Assembly: GCA_009829735.1 (NCBI GenBank)
Contig: CM020618.1
Coordinates: forward strand, 18,151,346 to 18,215,345
Length of the DNA: 64,000 nt
Direction: 5' to 3'
DNA from: Pyropia yezoensis
Taxonomy: Eukaryota; Rhodophyta; Bangiophyceae; Bangiales; Bangiaceae
Numbering within the stretch: position 1 is the stretch's first letter; every line of letters begins with the position of its first letter. Below the pieces are notes generated by a model that had not been told where the DNA came from, searched no databases, and was given only the letters and a program-made list of their open reading frames with translations. Made by a program: the position numbers and the translations under genes. Below, in pieces: positions 1 to 9,123 of this stretch.

Positions 1-398
1 ACCTGCGCTCCTACGGCCGCCATCCACCGGGCGACTGCCCGCGTGCCGCCGCCGCCGCCGCCGCCGCCGCCGTCGCCCAGAGGCGTTGCGTCCCCACCGC
101 GCTGCGGGACGGCCGGTACGGCTACTACCGCCGCCAACGCGGCGGCGGCCGCCCTTCGCCGTGCCGCCGACCCGGCCGCCACCGCCGCCAGCGACGCCGC
201 CACCCCAACGGCGTGGACGGTGGCGCCGTGGCGGAGGAGGGAGGCCAGCACCCAACCGCTGCCGCCGCCGCCGCCGCCGCCGTCCGAAGCGACGGTGGCC
301 ACGGCCGCCAGAGCCGCGGCAGCGACGGCGAGCCCCACCCGCACCAGCAGGCCAGCGTCTGGACAGCAACCCCGAGGTGCCCCACCGCCGGCGGCTGA
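1..398 (+). CDS. Possible 3' end of a low-complexity protein, cut by the window edge
   Basis: A reading frame is open from base 3 to a stop at 396-398 (about 131 codons). It has a poly-Ala run encoded by (GCC)n and then a mixed segment rich in Arg, Gly, His and Tyr. No domain is recognisable. In DNA this GC-rich an open frame of this length is weak evidence, and other frames here are also open. It is kept only because residue usage between the Ala runs is more mixed than in the alternative frames. Confidence 0.22.
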   Translation, partial: LRSYGRHPPGDCPRAAAAAAAAAVAQRRCVPTALRDGRYGYYRRQRGGGRPSPCRRPGRHRRQRRRHPNGVDGGAVAEEGGQHPTAAAAAAAAVRSDGGHGRQSRGSDGEPHPHQQASVWTATPRCPTAGG

Positions 399-2279
399 CG
401 CCACCCCCTTCCACCCTACGGGGTCACCCTGGCCGCCACCCGCGTCGGCTGTAAAGTCCAGCCACGCGCGGTGGGTGGCCAGCCGGCGGGGGGTGGAGGC
501 CAGGTCAATCGTCTCCACCGCCCGGAGGCTGCTGCCACCGCTGCCACTGTCACTGTCCGACACAAGCAGTGCAATGGGGGGGACGCGAGGCTCATCAACG
601 CCGCCTCCACCGCCGCCGCTGCCGCGGCCGCTGCCCACGGCGGTGCGGCCACCCCGGCCGCCGCTGCTGGCTCGGCGGCCCGACCCGGTGCGTCCCCCTG
701 CCCCGCCTCCCCCCAACCTGGGCGAGGGCGTATGGGTGAGATGCGGCGTCACGGGTGGCAGTGACGGGCCGAGGCTGGCGTCACCGCCGCGGCGGCGGCC
801 CGACGGTGCGGGAGGCTCCTCCCCCACCAAGCCCAGCGCAATGGCCGCTGGGCGGACTGCCCGTCGCGGGGGGGGGGGGCGCCCAGCGGCGGTCGGCAGC
901 GGCGGCAAGCCGCCCTGGCAGGTGGTCGCAGCTATCGCTGCCGGCCCGGTGCTGATGGTCGGCTCGGGGGGCGGCCGTGCGCCCCCTTCTTCCCACCCCC
1001 CCCTTGACGCCTCAGTCGCCACCACCTCGGCCGTGGCCGCCGGGAATAGCAACACGCTGATGCTGCTGCTGCACGCGCTAACCGTAATGCCGTCACTGCT
1101 CCCCGCCGTCGCGTCATCATCGCCGTCGTGGCCACTGTCGCCGCCGTCGCCGCCGCCGTTGCCGCCAGCAAGGGGAAACCCCGGGGGAGGGAGCGGGCGA
1201 CTGGCCGCGGCGTCGCGCATCATGGTGTAGGAGGGGCAGACGGGAAAGTTGAAGGTGGGGGGAGGGTCCGAGGGCCTCGGGCCGGGACCGGCAAGATCCT
1301 GTGGGGCGGAGCAGAGGGGCGCCAAGGCGCAGGGATAGCCGTGGATGGACACGTCTCCACTCGATGGCGGAGCGCAGGCACGGTGAGGGGCCACAGAGCG
1401 GGGGCAACGAGCGTGGGGGGAGCGACCCGTCCCCTCGTCCCTCACCGCCGCTCGCCGTTGCTCATCTGCGTTCGCCCCACCAACACCGCCTTCGGTAGGC
1501 ACCACGTCGCCGCCGCGACCGGCACGTCCAGACGCGCACACCAAAGCGCCCTCACTTCAGCGCGGTCACAGGCGGTACCACCCTACGCCACCACCCCTGT
1601 GGCCGGTCTCACCGCTTCCTGCTGGCCATTTTCCCCTGGTAAGGTCAGGGGGGAGCGGGGAGCGGGCGGGCTGACATGCCGCCGTCGGGTGAGTTGTTGG
1701 TGAAGAGGTGGAGGTGGGGGGGGGGAGGGCCAGGAGTGGCGCGACGTGACGGCCCAGACGTCACGGGGCCACCGCAGACAAAACGGGATATGCGTCGGCT
1801 GTGTCGTGAGGAGAGGTGCGTCCTCGTGGAGAGGAGGGCGTGGAAACCGGGGGCGCGGCTGCCTGTGGCAAAGGGGATGATGACCGAGGAAGCGGCGGAC
1901 GTGGCGGCTTGCGGCAGACGAGAGCTGTCTGTGCCTCCAGACAGAGTGTACTGTACATCTGATGTTCCAAACAAGTCTTCCTGTAGAATACTTGTCTGAG
2001 AGGCGCATGTATTTTACGTGAGCGAGGCCGCAATTGATGCCGACTTCTGTCGTCAAACTTCCCACAGTGTCCAGGGACGCACGGCGAGAGCGGTGCAAAT
2101 AATTGCACATTTTCCACGTCACCAACTAGCTTGACATACAATCTACTTGTCTTCTCTGCACTGTTAACTACTTCTTGTCCGTGGGAGCAGGCCCATGTAT
2201 CATGCACGACCAACGATGCCTGATAAATATAGTAACCCAAGTATCTCATTGGGTATCCTATTCTTCCCTCGCCCACCAC
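399..2279. other. GC-rich region without a supported gene
   Basis: Several overlapping frames are open on both strands up to about 1.7 kb, but they encode Pro/Ala/Arg-rich low-complexity sequence with no motif. Composition becomes more balanced after about 1.9 kb. I see no gene, RNA or mobile element that can be supported. Confidence 0.5.
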
Positions 2280-2336
2280 GGGCGGCTGCAGGCCTGTCGT
2301 TAGTGACCGCCACTAACGACAGGCCAGGAGCCGCCC
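2280..2336. repeat. Long perfect hairpin (15-bp stem plus 8-bp outer stem)
   Basis: GGCCTGTCGTTAGTG (2291-2305) and its exact reverse complement (2311-2325) flank a 5-nt loop. An outer pair, GGGCGGCT (2280-2287) and AGCCGCCC (2329-2336), continues the stem after a 3/3 internal bulge. No T-run follows and no gene abuts it. It could be a tiny fold-back element, a small-RNA precursor or a structured UTR. Confidence 0.8.
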
Positions 2337-2631
2337 ATCTCTCGCCAATGGATTGAGGTGCTTAGCACGCACCGGGGCGGGTCGTCGTCGGTTGAGAATT
2401 CTGGTACGTGTCAACGGGTTTGTCCAGCCGGTTTGTTGCCTTTTACATCTGTGCAGACGCAGTTGAAGGGAGTTGGAAGCCTCCGATGTTGTAATTGCCG
2501 TGAGCAACTCGGGAGGCATCACACAATTGTAGACACACCTGCCCCCTACTCTGTCGCCACCAAGTGGACCCTTGTCCCCTGCTGTTCCCTACTCTGTCGC
2601 CACCGACGCGACCCCTGCCGCCTACCGAATC

Positions 2632-2858
2632 GGCGCTGCCCCCCCCGCTGCCGCCGAGGCCACCGGATAGCCGCCGCAGGCCGCCGCTACCGCCGCCGCC
2701 GCTGCTGGCTGGCGACGGGCCCCCGGCCGCTGCCGCCGCCGGCTGGCCACCGCCCCTCCGCCGCGACCGCTCCTTGCCGGCCGCCGCCAGCACTGCGGCC
2801 AGCTGGCCAGGGCCCCCCAGCTGCTGCCCGCCCGCTTGCCGCCGCCGCCGCCGCCGCT

Positions 2859-2896
<38 letters not shown>

Positions 2897-3392
2897 CTGC
2901 TCTTGGCTGCTCGACCGGCGGCAGCGGCGGCGCAGCCATCGCCGCGGCCGCCGCCGCCGGCTGGTCCCTGTCCACGCCCCACCACAACCGCCGCCGCCGG
3001 CTGGCCGTCGGCTGGCTGCAGCCAGCCCGTCGCCGCCGCGGCCGCCGCCGCCAGCCCCGCCAGCTGGCCACTCCCCGCCTATCCCTACTGCCGCCGCCGC
3101 TGCCGCCGTCGCCGCTGCCGCCGCAGCCGCTACACTTACCGCCGCCGCCGCCGCCGCCGTTGCCGCCGCCGCCGCCGTCCCGGCCGCCGCCACCGCCGGC
3201 CAGTCTCTGTTCGCCCGGCGCCGGCGCCGGCGCCGGTGGCGCCGCCACTGCCGCGGCTGCATCCGCTGGCTCGTCCCTGCCTGCACCCCGCCGCTGCCGC
3301 CGCGGCCGGCTGGCCATCGGCTGGCCGCTGCCCCACCACCGCCGCCGCGAGCTACTCCAGCTGGCGGCTCTCCGCCCGGCGCTGGCTCCGCT

Positions 3393-3437
<45 letters not shown>

Positions 3438-3560
3438 TCCGTCGCTATCGCCGCCGGTCCCACTGCGGCGGCCGCCGCCGCCGGTACCGCCGCGGCCGCG
3501 GCCGCCGCCGTGACCGTCAGCGGGCCGCTCCCAGACCGGGGCTGCCGCCGCCGCCGGCTG
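2632..3560. repeat. (CCG)n-rich low-complexity block
   Basis: The block is about 0.9 kb of interrupted CCG/GCC trinucleotides, with near-pure tracts near 2840-2895 and 3396-3440. All six frames are largely open and encode poly-Ala, poly-Pro, poly-Gly or poly-Arg, so the open frames carry no coding information. Confidence 0.75.
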
Positions 3561-4841
3561 GCAGCTGCCCAAAGTGCTTCTCAAGGAGCTCTTTATGGCT
3601 CCAGGTACGTCTCCGACCGCCAACGTCACTCTCAACTCCCCAAAACAATGTTAACTACATGCAGTAGATTGATATTCAAATGAGCAATGTTCAACGTGAA
3701 TGTGCCAATTAATGACGGATACGCTGTACTATTTGGAGTATATAGGCGGATCTAATATTAAAGATTTAAAAAAGTTCGTGGGTCGTGCATTGTATGTGGG
3801 CCTGGGAGCACGCCCACTTCGCAGCACTGCTTATCGCCTGTCAATTTTTTTTGCTTTTTTTTCGGAAATTCTCGAGCAAAAACCTGCATAAAACCTGCAT
3901 CGACCCCCCCTCAAGGCATCATAGACCCCGCTTTTACCCCCGTTTCTTGCTTTCTGCCCATAACAGCTCGGGCGATTGGTGGTCGCCACCTCCCTTGGTA
4001 TGACCGGAAGCGCTCGGGGCAGGAGAGCACTCTCGTGAAGCGCAAAGAAGCGACCGACCATCGCTACGCTTGGGATCAATGTTTAAACAACACGTTTAAG
4101 AATCGCGCAATCTCTTGCACTGATTAAGCAAAAACCTGCGCGACGACAGCTTTCGAGGGTCTGCACGGAAAAATCTCTCCGCCTTGCTCGACATCTTCAT
4201 CGTGAATTCTGACCAATGGAACGCTCCGTCCAGCAAACAGCAGCGCCACCGCTGTTGTCATTGGTTGCGGCCCTCGTGTCGGTCATCCTGGGGGAGATTC
4301 TTTGGCCTCAGCCCATCCCCTCGATCAGAAAAGCAAAGTTCTGCTCGAGCCGTTCATTTTCGCGCCCGAGCAGAGCAAGAATTTGCACGACGAAGCAAGA
4401 GATCTGGCCAAAATCGGGCTTGTATCTTGACAGTGGATAAGCACTGCTGCGCTTCCGTTCGCAGCTGTGGGCCCCGAGGATGCGCTGCGCGCGAACTGCT
4501 ACTTCGCGAACGGGCCTCACACCCTCGCACATTCGCACATGATGCGCACATGTTCCCTTCAAGACGCCATCACTGAGTTTGGTCGCCTTTTCCTGGTGTG
4601 GGACACAGAATGGCGCCGGGCGGGACGGGCAGCTAAGGGCAGTGTAGGAAGAAGGCCCGTGCCTGGGTATCTTTTTGCTCAGCTGTCCTTCTCGTGTAGT
4701 GCAGATTGTCCACAGGCCGCCACACCAACGCAAAACACAAATGCCCTCAAGCACGCTCAGTGTACTGCAACGGTCCATGTTGTGCCCCCGTCGAGCGTGC
4801 CTCACAACTGCAGCAGAGATGCAAAACGACGGACCAGTGAC
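3561..4841. other. Intergenic region of lower GC
   Basis: After the CCG block, composition drops (AT-rich near 3660-3880) and short frames on both strands lack motifs. The right part is the 3' flank of the minus-strand gene that ends at 4842. No gene or repeat could be supported here. Confidence 0.5.
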
Positions 4842-6294
4842 CTAAGGCCGAATGGCAAGAATGCGCCCGCCAGGCTTGGAACCCTTTTTCGCTGCACCCG
4901 GGCCGGCCTTGCTGGCCTTGGTCTGGAAAGAGATGAAGTCGTCCTGTGGGGCAGCAAAAGGGAGAACACGGCCAGGGGGGTAGCAAGATGCACACACCAA
5001 GCTGACCTGGCAAAAGTAGCACCGACTGTCAGAGGTCTGCACGTCCAGCAAGAGTGTCAAATCGTGCGCCGAGCGCGTACCGTATAAACTCAGATTGGAA
5101 AGCGGCACAACACACCCAGCGGACCAGACACCCTAGGGGCGCAGAGGGCACCCACAAGAGAAATGCAAGACGTACGTGGTAGAGCGACGGCGCCGGTCCC
5201 AGCCGGGCTTGTCTCATTCTCTCCGCCTCGGGGCCCGCCTTGCCGGCCTGCAAGTCCGACTCCTCGTCCGACTCCTGTTCGTCTTCGCTTAGCTCCACGT
5301 CTGACTCGTCGCTGTCTGGGGTGCGGTCCAAGCTGACGCCGAGCTTGCTGTACAGCCTGCCAAGAAAGCCCCGCTCGCTCACCTCCGCCGTCGCCCGGTC
5401 CGACACCATATCGGCGGTGAGGTTGGAACTGGACCCCCAGCGGTTGGCCGCCCCGTCTTCACTTAGCAACGCCGTCAGCCGCCCATTCGACGTGCTCAGG
5501 GCCGATACGGGGGGGCCAGACCCCTCTTCCGCTGTAGCACCGGGTCTCCGGTGGCGGTCCCGGGACGACTCGCGCCAAAAGCCGCCCCGCTTGCCATCTA
5601 CTGCCTCCCCCACCTTCTCAAGCCTGTCCACGCTCGTCCGCACCGCTTCTACTGCGTGAGTCGGGGCGCCGCTTGTGATGGCCTTGCGTTCTCTCGTCGG
5701 CGGGATGACAGCCGTCTCGGCGGGTAACGTAGCCGCCGCAGCCCCAGCCCAGGGTTCAACAGCGGAAGAGGTGGAGGCAGCGGCGGCGGCCTTCTTGTTC
5801 GCCGACCGGTTGGGGAGCCCCCGCACCCTGTGAACAAAAGAAGAAAAGGCATTGGTGTGGAGGATAGGGGTAATGTCTGCTTCAATGACACCCCTGCGCT
5901 CCTGCTCTGGCTCGTGCCTCTCAGAGCCGCGTCGACGGTCGCGGGCACGGCGACGGGCAATCCACGGGAAGCGTGGGGGCGCCCCCCGGGGCATCACCGC
6001 CTTGCGCTGCCCCTCGGCAGTCGTTCGGTTGCGCGACCGCGGGGAGCGCAACGGCTCGGTAGCGAGCGAGTCGAGGGTGCCCAGCCCAAAGTCCGCCAGC
6101 CCCTTGATGGACTTGATCAGCGTGATGGTCGCCGGCTCATCATAGTTGCGTCCCCGGTAGCTGGTCGAACCAAACCCCCCGCCGCTGCCGTTGCTACCAC
6201 CGCTCCCCCCACCGTCCAAGCTGTCGGGTCGGAACAGTTGGTTGGATGGCACTGGTAATGACGCCCGGTGGATGGGCTTGGCCCTGCCATCCAT
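4842..6294 (-). CDS. Unrecognised three-exon protein (about 448 aa)
   Basis: Proposed exons, in transcript order: 6294-5176, 5132-5007 and 4943-4842. Both introns have good junctions and phase 0. Intron 1 (43 nt) runs from GTACGT to CCCTAG; intron 2 (63 nt) runs from GTCAGC to CCCACAG. The start is the first in-frame ATG, giving MDGRAKPIHR. The first exon encodes a Ser/Gly/Arg-rich, probably disordered region with an acidic stretch near its end. The last two exons encode a compact segment (SLYGTRSAHDLTLLLDVQ, then a Cys-x-x-Cys-like CYFCQ) and a Lys/Gly-rich tail. I do not recognise the family. A pyrimidine-rich TTTTGTTCACAG at 5828-5850 resembles a further acceptor, but removing 62 or 64 nt there breaks the frame, so read-through is assumed. 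Confidence 0.6.
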
Positions 6295-7482
6295 GTCGCC
6301 GGACTGGCCGCCAGGTGTGCCAGCCGCGCCCCCCCGCCCGTCCACCGCCGCCAAAAGCAACGGCCAACCAAACCACGATGGGATTGCACACCGGGCGCTC
6401 ACAAGCAGCACGGACCACCGCCGTTGCCAACAAAGAAGCAGGACGTGGGCGGCAGGGTACAGGCGGACGACGGTTGACTACGCGCACCTCCTCACCCAGC
6501 GTCGCCTCCCTGCCGCGAGCACCTTCCAAACGTGGGAAACCCGCACGTTGCGCAACAGGCACCGCCAGCTGTCCAACAACACGCGCGCACCGCCCTCTGT
6601 CAACGTAGGGACAACAGCGACGGCGGGTTGGATCGATCTCAACGATGGGGGCGGCCGGACGCCAGCCAGCCAGCCAGCCAGCCCGTCCACCCGCCCACCA
6701 ACCACCCACCCGCCGACCCACCCACCAGCCCACGCGCCTGCAGTCGACCTCCCGCCCTCCCGCCCACCCGTTTGCCAGTCCGTCCGTCTGGCAGCCGAGG
6801 AGGGGGCGGCCAACCGAGAACTCCAGCAGACCCTCCCGGGAAAGGACGTGTGCGCACTGCGAGCACAGCGACAATGACCAGCGTCGGGGAGGCGCGGTCG
6901 TCACACACCCCCTCAAGGAATGTGACCTGTCCCCCCCCCCCCCCCCCCCCCCCCACCCCCACCGCCACCCTTCCCTACCTCCCCCCGGGACCCTCCAGGC
7001 GGATGCGGTCGCAGCCGCGGGGGCGCCCCACCCCCAAACAGGAAACAGGTCGACACGGCCACCAAACCCCTCCCGGCAGAGGGTGGGGCACGCAATCCAG
7101 GCGCGGCCGGGTCAAGACAGGGCCAGCCGCTAGGCCCCGCCGGCAGCGCCGAGAGGGCGGCGGCAGGAAACGAAAGAGGGGGGAGGAGGGGGGTGCAGGG
7201 CACACCCGTGGCGCCCGCCCGCAGGGGAGGGAGGAGGGGCCCCCCCCCCCCCTCCTCCCCAGTTGCAGAGGGGGGGGAGGGCACCGCCCCCAACGGGCGG
7301 GCCCGCTCTCGACCTGCGGCGCCTGCACGGGAAGGGGGGCGCAGCGTATGTACGAAATCATTTGGTCCCATGAGCTGCTCCAGCCCTGGGCCCCCCATCC
7401 GCTTGGACCACTGCCATCATGGTATGATATCGCAAGGTGTGCGTCGTGGAAGGCGCGGTATGTAAGGAGAGAAGACGTTGCT
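6295..7482. other. GC-rich intergenic DNA with simple repeats
   Basis: This is the 5' flank of the minus-strand gene. It contains a short (CCAG)n tract at about 6660-6685 and C-homopolymers at about 6930-6955 and 7240-7252. Frames are open on both strands but Pro/Gly-rich and motif-free. Confidence 0.5.
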
Positions 7483-7524
7483 CGCGACTCGGCAAGAGAA
7501 GAGCTCCTCTCTTGCCGAGTCGCG
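7483..7524. repeat. Perfect 17-bp hairpin with 8-nt loop
   Basis: CGCGACTCGGCAAGAGA (7483-7499) is exactly complementary to 7508-7524, with AGAGCTCC as the loop. It lies upstream of the candidate exon at 7650. No terminator-like T-run follows. Its origin (fold-back element or RNA structure) is unknown. Confidence 0.8.
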
Positions 7525-7649
7525 CCTCCTCCGAAAGCCAGGACGGCAGCCCCGCATCGTCCGTGACCGTCGGCCCCCCACGAGGCGGCCGCGTGGGGTG
7601 GCAGACGCACCACGTGTCACTTCTCTTGTTTTTGTTCCCTCTGGTTCAG

Positions 7650-7718
7650 GGGGACACCGTCAATGGGCGGATGTATTTTTTGATGCGGAATCGCACGGGG
7701 GGGTTAACGAATGAGCAG
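7650..7718 (+). CDS. Candidate internal exon of an unidentified gene
   Basis: A 69-nt segment (23 codons, GDTVNGRMYFLMRNRT...) is bounded by a strong acceptor (pyrimidine-rich TTTTTGTTCCCTCTGGTTCAG) and a donor (CAG|GTATTT). Its residue usage is much less biased than the surrounding Pro/Arg-rich frames. A further acceptor, TTTCCTCCCTCAG, follows at about 7840. I could not link it confidently to other exons or to a family, so the gene itself is unresolved. Confidence 0.3.
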
Positions 7719-9123
7719 GTATTTACACTCCCCTTGAGCCTACGGTGTGAGCGGTGTGAGTAGCCCCCTCAACGGTTGGACGGACCATGGAGGCGACTGC
7801 TCCACCCCCACCGCCATCCCCACTATTTCCTCCCTCAGGAGCCACTGACGTTGTCGCCGGCGCCTGGACACCATACCACCCCCCTGAGCGGCGGCGGGTC
7901 GTGGTCACAACCGTCGACCGGCGCTTTCCGGGGCGGCGGCTGTTGTAGGCCCCTGCGGACACATATTGAAGCCCCCTTTGCATGGTCTGGGCCGCCGACC
8001 GGCTTGCCAGAGGGGCCCTGGCGAGCATTCGGTCGCAGACGCGACGACGCGGCGTCTGCCCCACCAGCGGGCACCCGGAGAGCATGTGCGTTGTGGCGTT
8101 GCGGCGCAGTCCGTAGCCAGGATGCAGCTGGGACTGGTGGCCGGGCTGGGGGCGGGGAGAGGGGTGAGGCTCCAGGAAGTGGGGATGAAGGGGCGGGGGG
8201 ATGGGGCGTCGCTCCCACCGCCGCGTGGCGAGGAGCCTGCTGCCAAGGGTGTTGCGGAGGGCGAGCAGAGGATGCCGTGTCCCCCCTCCCTGCCTCGCAT
8301 GCTAGCCAGAGCGGTCCGTATCCATCGCGTGGGGCCGAACATCACGATGGTGAGGCTTCGCATGGGGAGGGGGTTGGCGGCACAGTGAAAACACGCCGCT
8401 GGTTGGTGCCCATCACCCCCCCGTCCTCCGCGAAACTGCAGGGGAGGACGGGGCAGGAAATCGTGGCGGCAGCGGCGGCGGCGGCGAGCGGCGGTTGAGG
8501 CAGCAGGTGAAGCAGCGGCAGCCGCGACAGCGGCGGCATCATGCCTTAGTGGCACCAGCCAGGGGTCACACCCACCCGCCTAACCGTTGGTCGTGAGCCG
8601 CTGCCGGCGGTGCGCGCCCTGCCGACTGCACTGAGGCGGGCGCTCCCCCCAACCGCCACCTAGTGTGAGAAGGAGGCACAGGGGAGTCAAGCTGCCCCCC
8701 AGCCCGTGCGCGAGCGACGGATGGGCTGGCCACGTTGGGAGGCTTTTGTGGGTCAGACGGCCCCCGTTCTGTGAACGGACTTGGTAGGGTGACGCTCCTT
8801 GTCCAAACCGTGGTCACTTTCCACTGGACGCGTGCGCCGCGTCCCGCGTGCCAGCCGCATTGTGTGTGGGCGAGACAGGGCGTGACGGCGCCGCCACCCG
8901 GTATGACTGTCTATGGCAACCTTGGGGTTCAATGGTAAGAGCTCTATCGCAAAGTGCGGCAGCATACCACGTCGTCCTCGAGCGCCAAAGGCTACCCGGC
9001 TCTTCAGCTCTTTACAATCTCTCAATCATCCTCGTCAACGCAGCTACCTTCCCCACGAATTCCCGTCCCAGCAATGCTGAGCTCTACCCCAACCAACTCC
9101 CTGCAGCCCCTACCACACAAAGA
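7719..9123. other. Intergenic region, no supported gene
   Basis: GC-rich frames on both strands around 7.8-8.5 kb have no motif. A TTCAATGGTAAGAGC stretch near 8929 resembles a tRNA D-arm, but no anticodon or T-arm follows. The right end is the 3' flank of the formate-THF ligase gene. Confidence 0.5.

Noticed and set aside
43-1230. Long plus-strand frame of Pro/Ala/Arg-rich sequence
   Set aside because: It begins at a (CCG)n tract and is low complexity throughout; competing frames are open on both strands, and no motif was seen.
2622-3635. Several 200-440 codon frames in the CCG block
   Set aside because: All are translations of trinucleotide repeats (poly-Ala, poly-Arg, poly-Gly).
5828-5891. 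A 62/64-nt intron suggested by TTTTGTTCACAG in the 4842-6294 gene
   Set aside because: Neither possible GT donor keeps the reading frame, whereas read-through does.
8920-8990. tRNA-like D-arm GTTCAATGGTAAGAGC
   Set aside because: No matching anticodon stem, T-arm or acceptor stem can be drawn.
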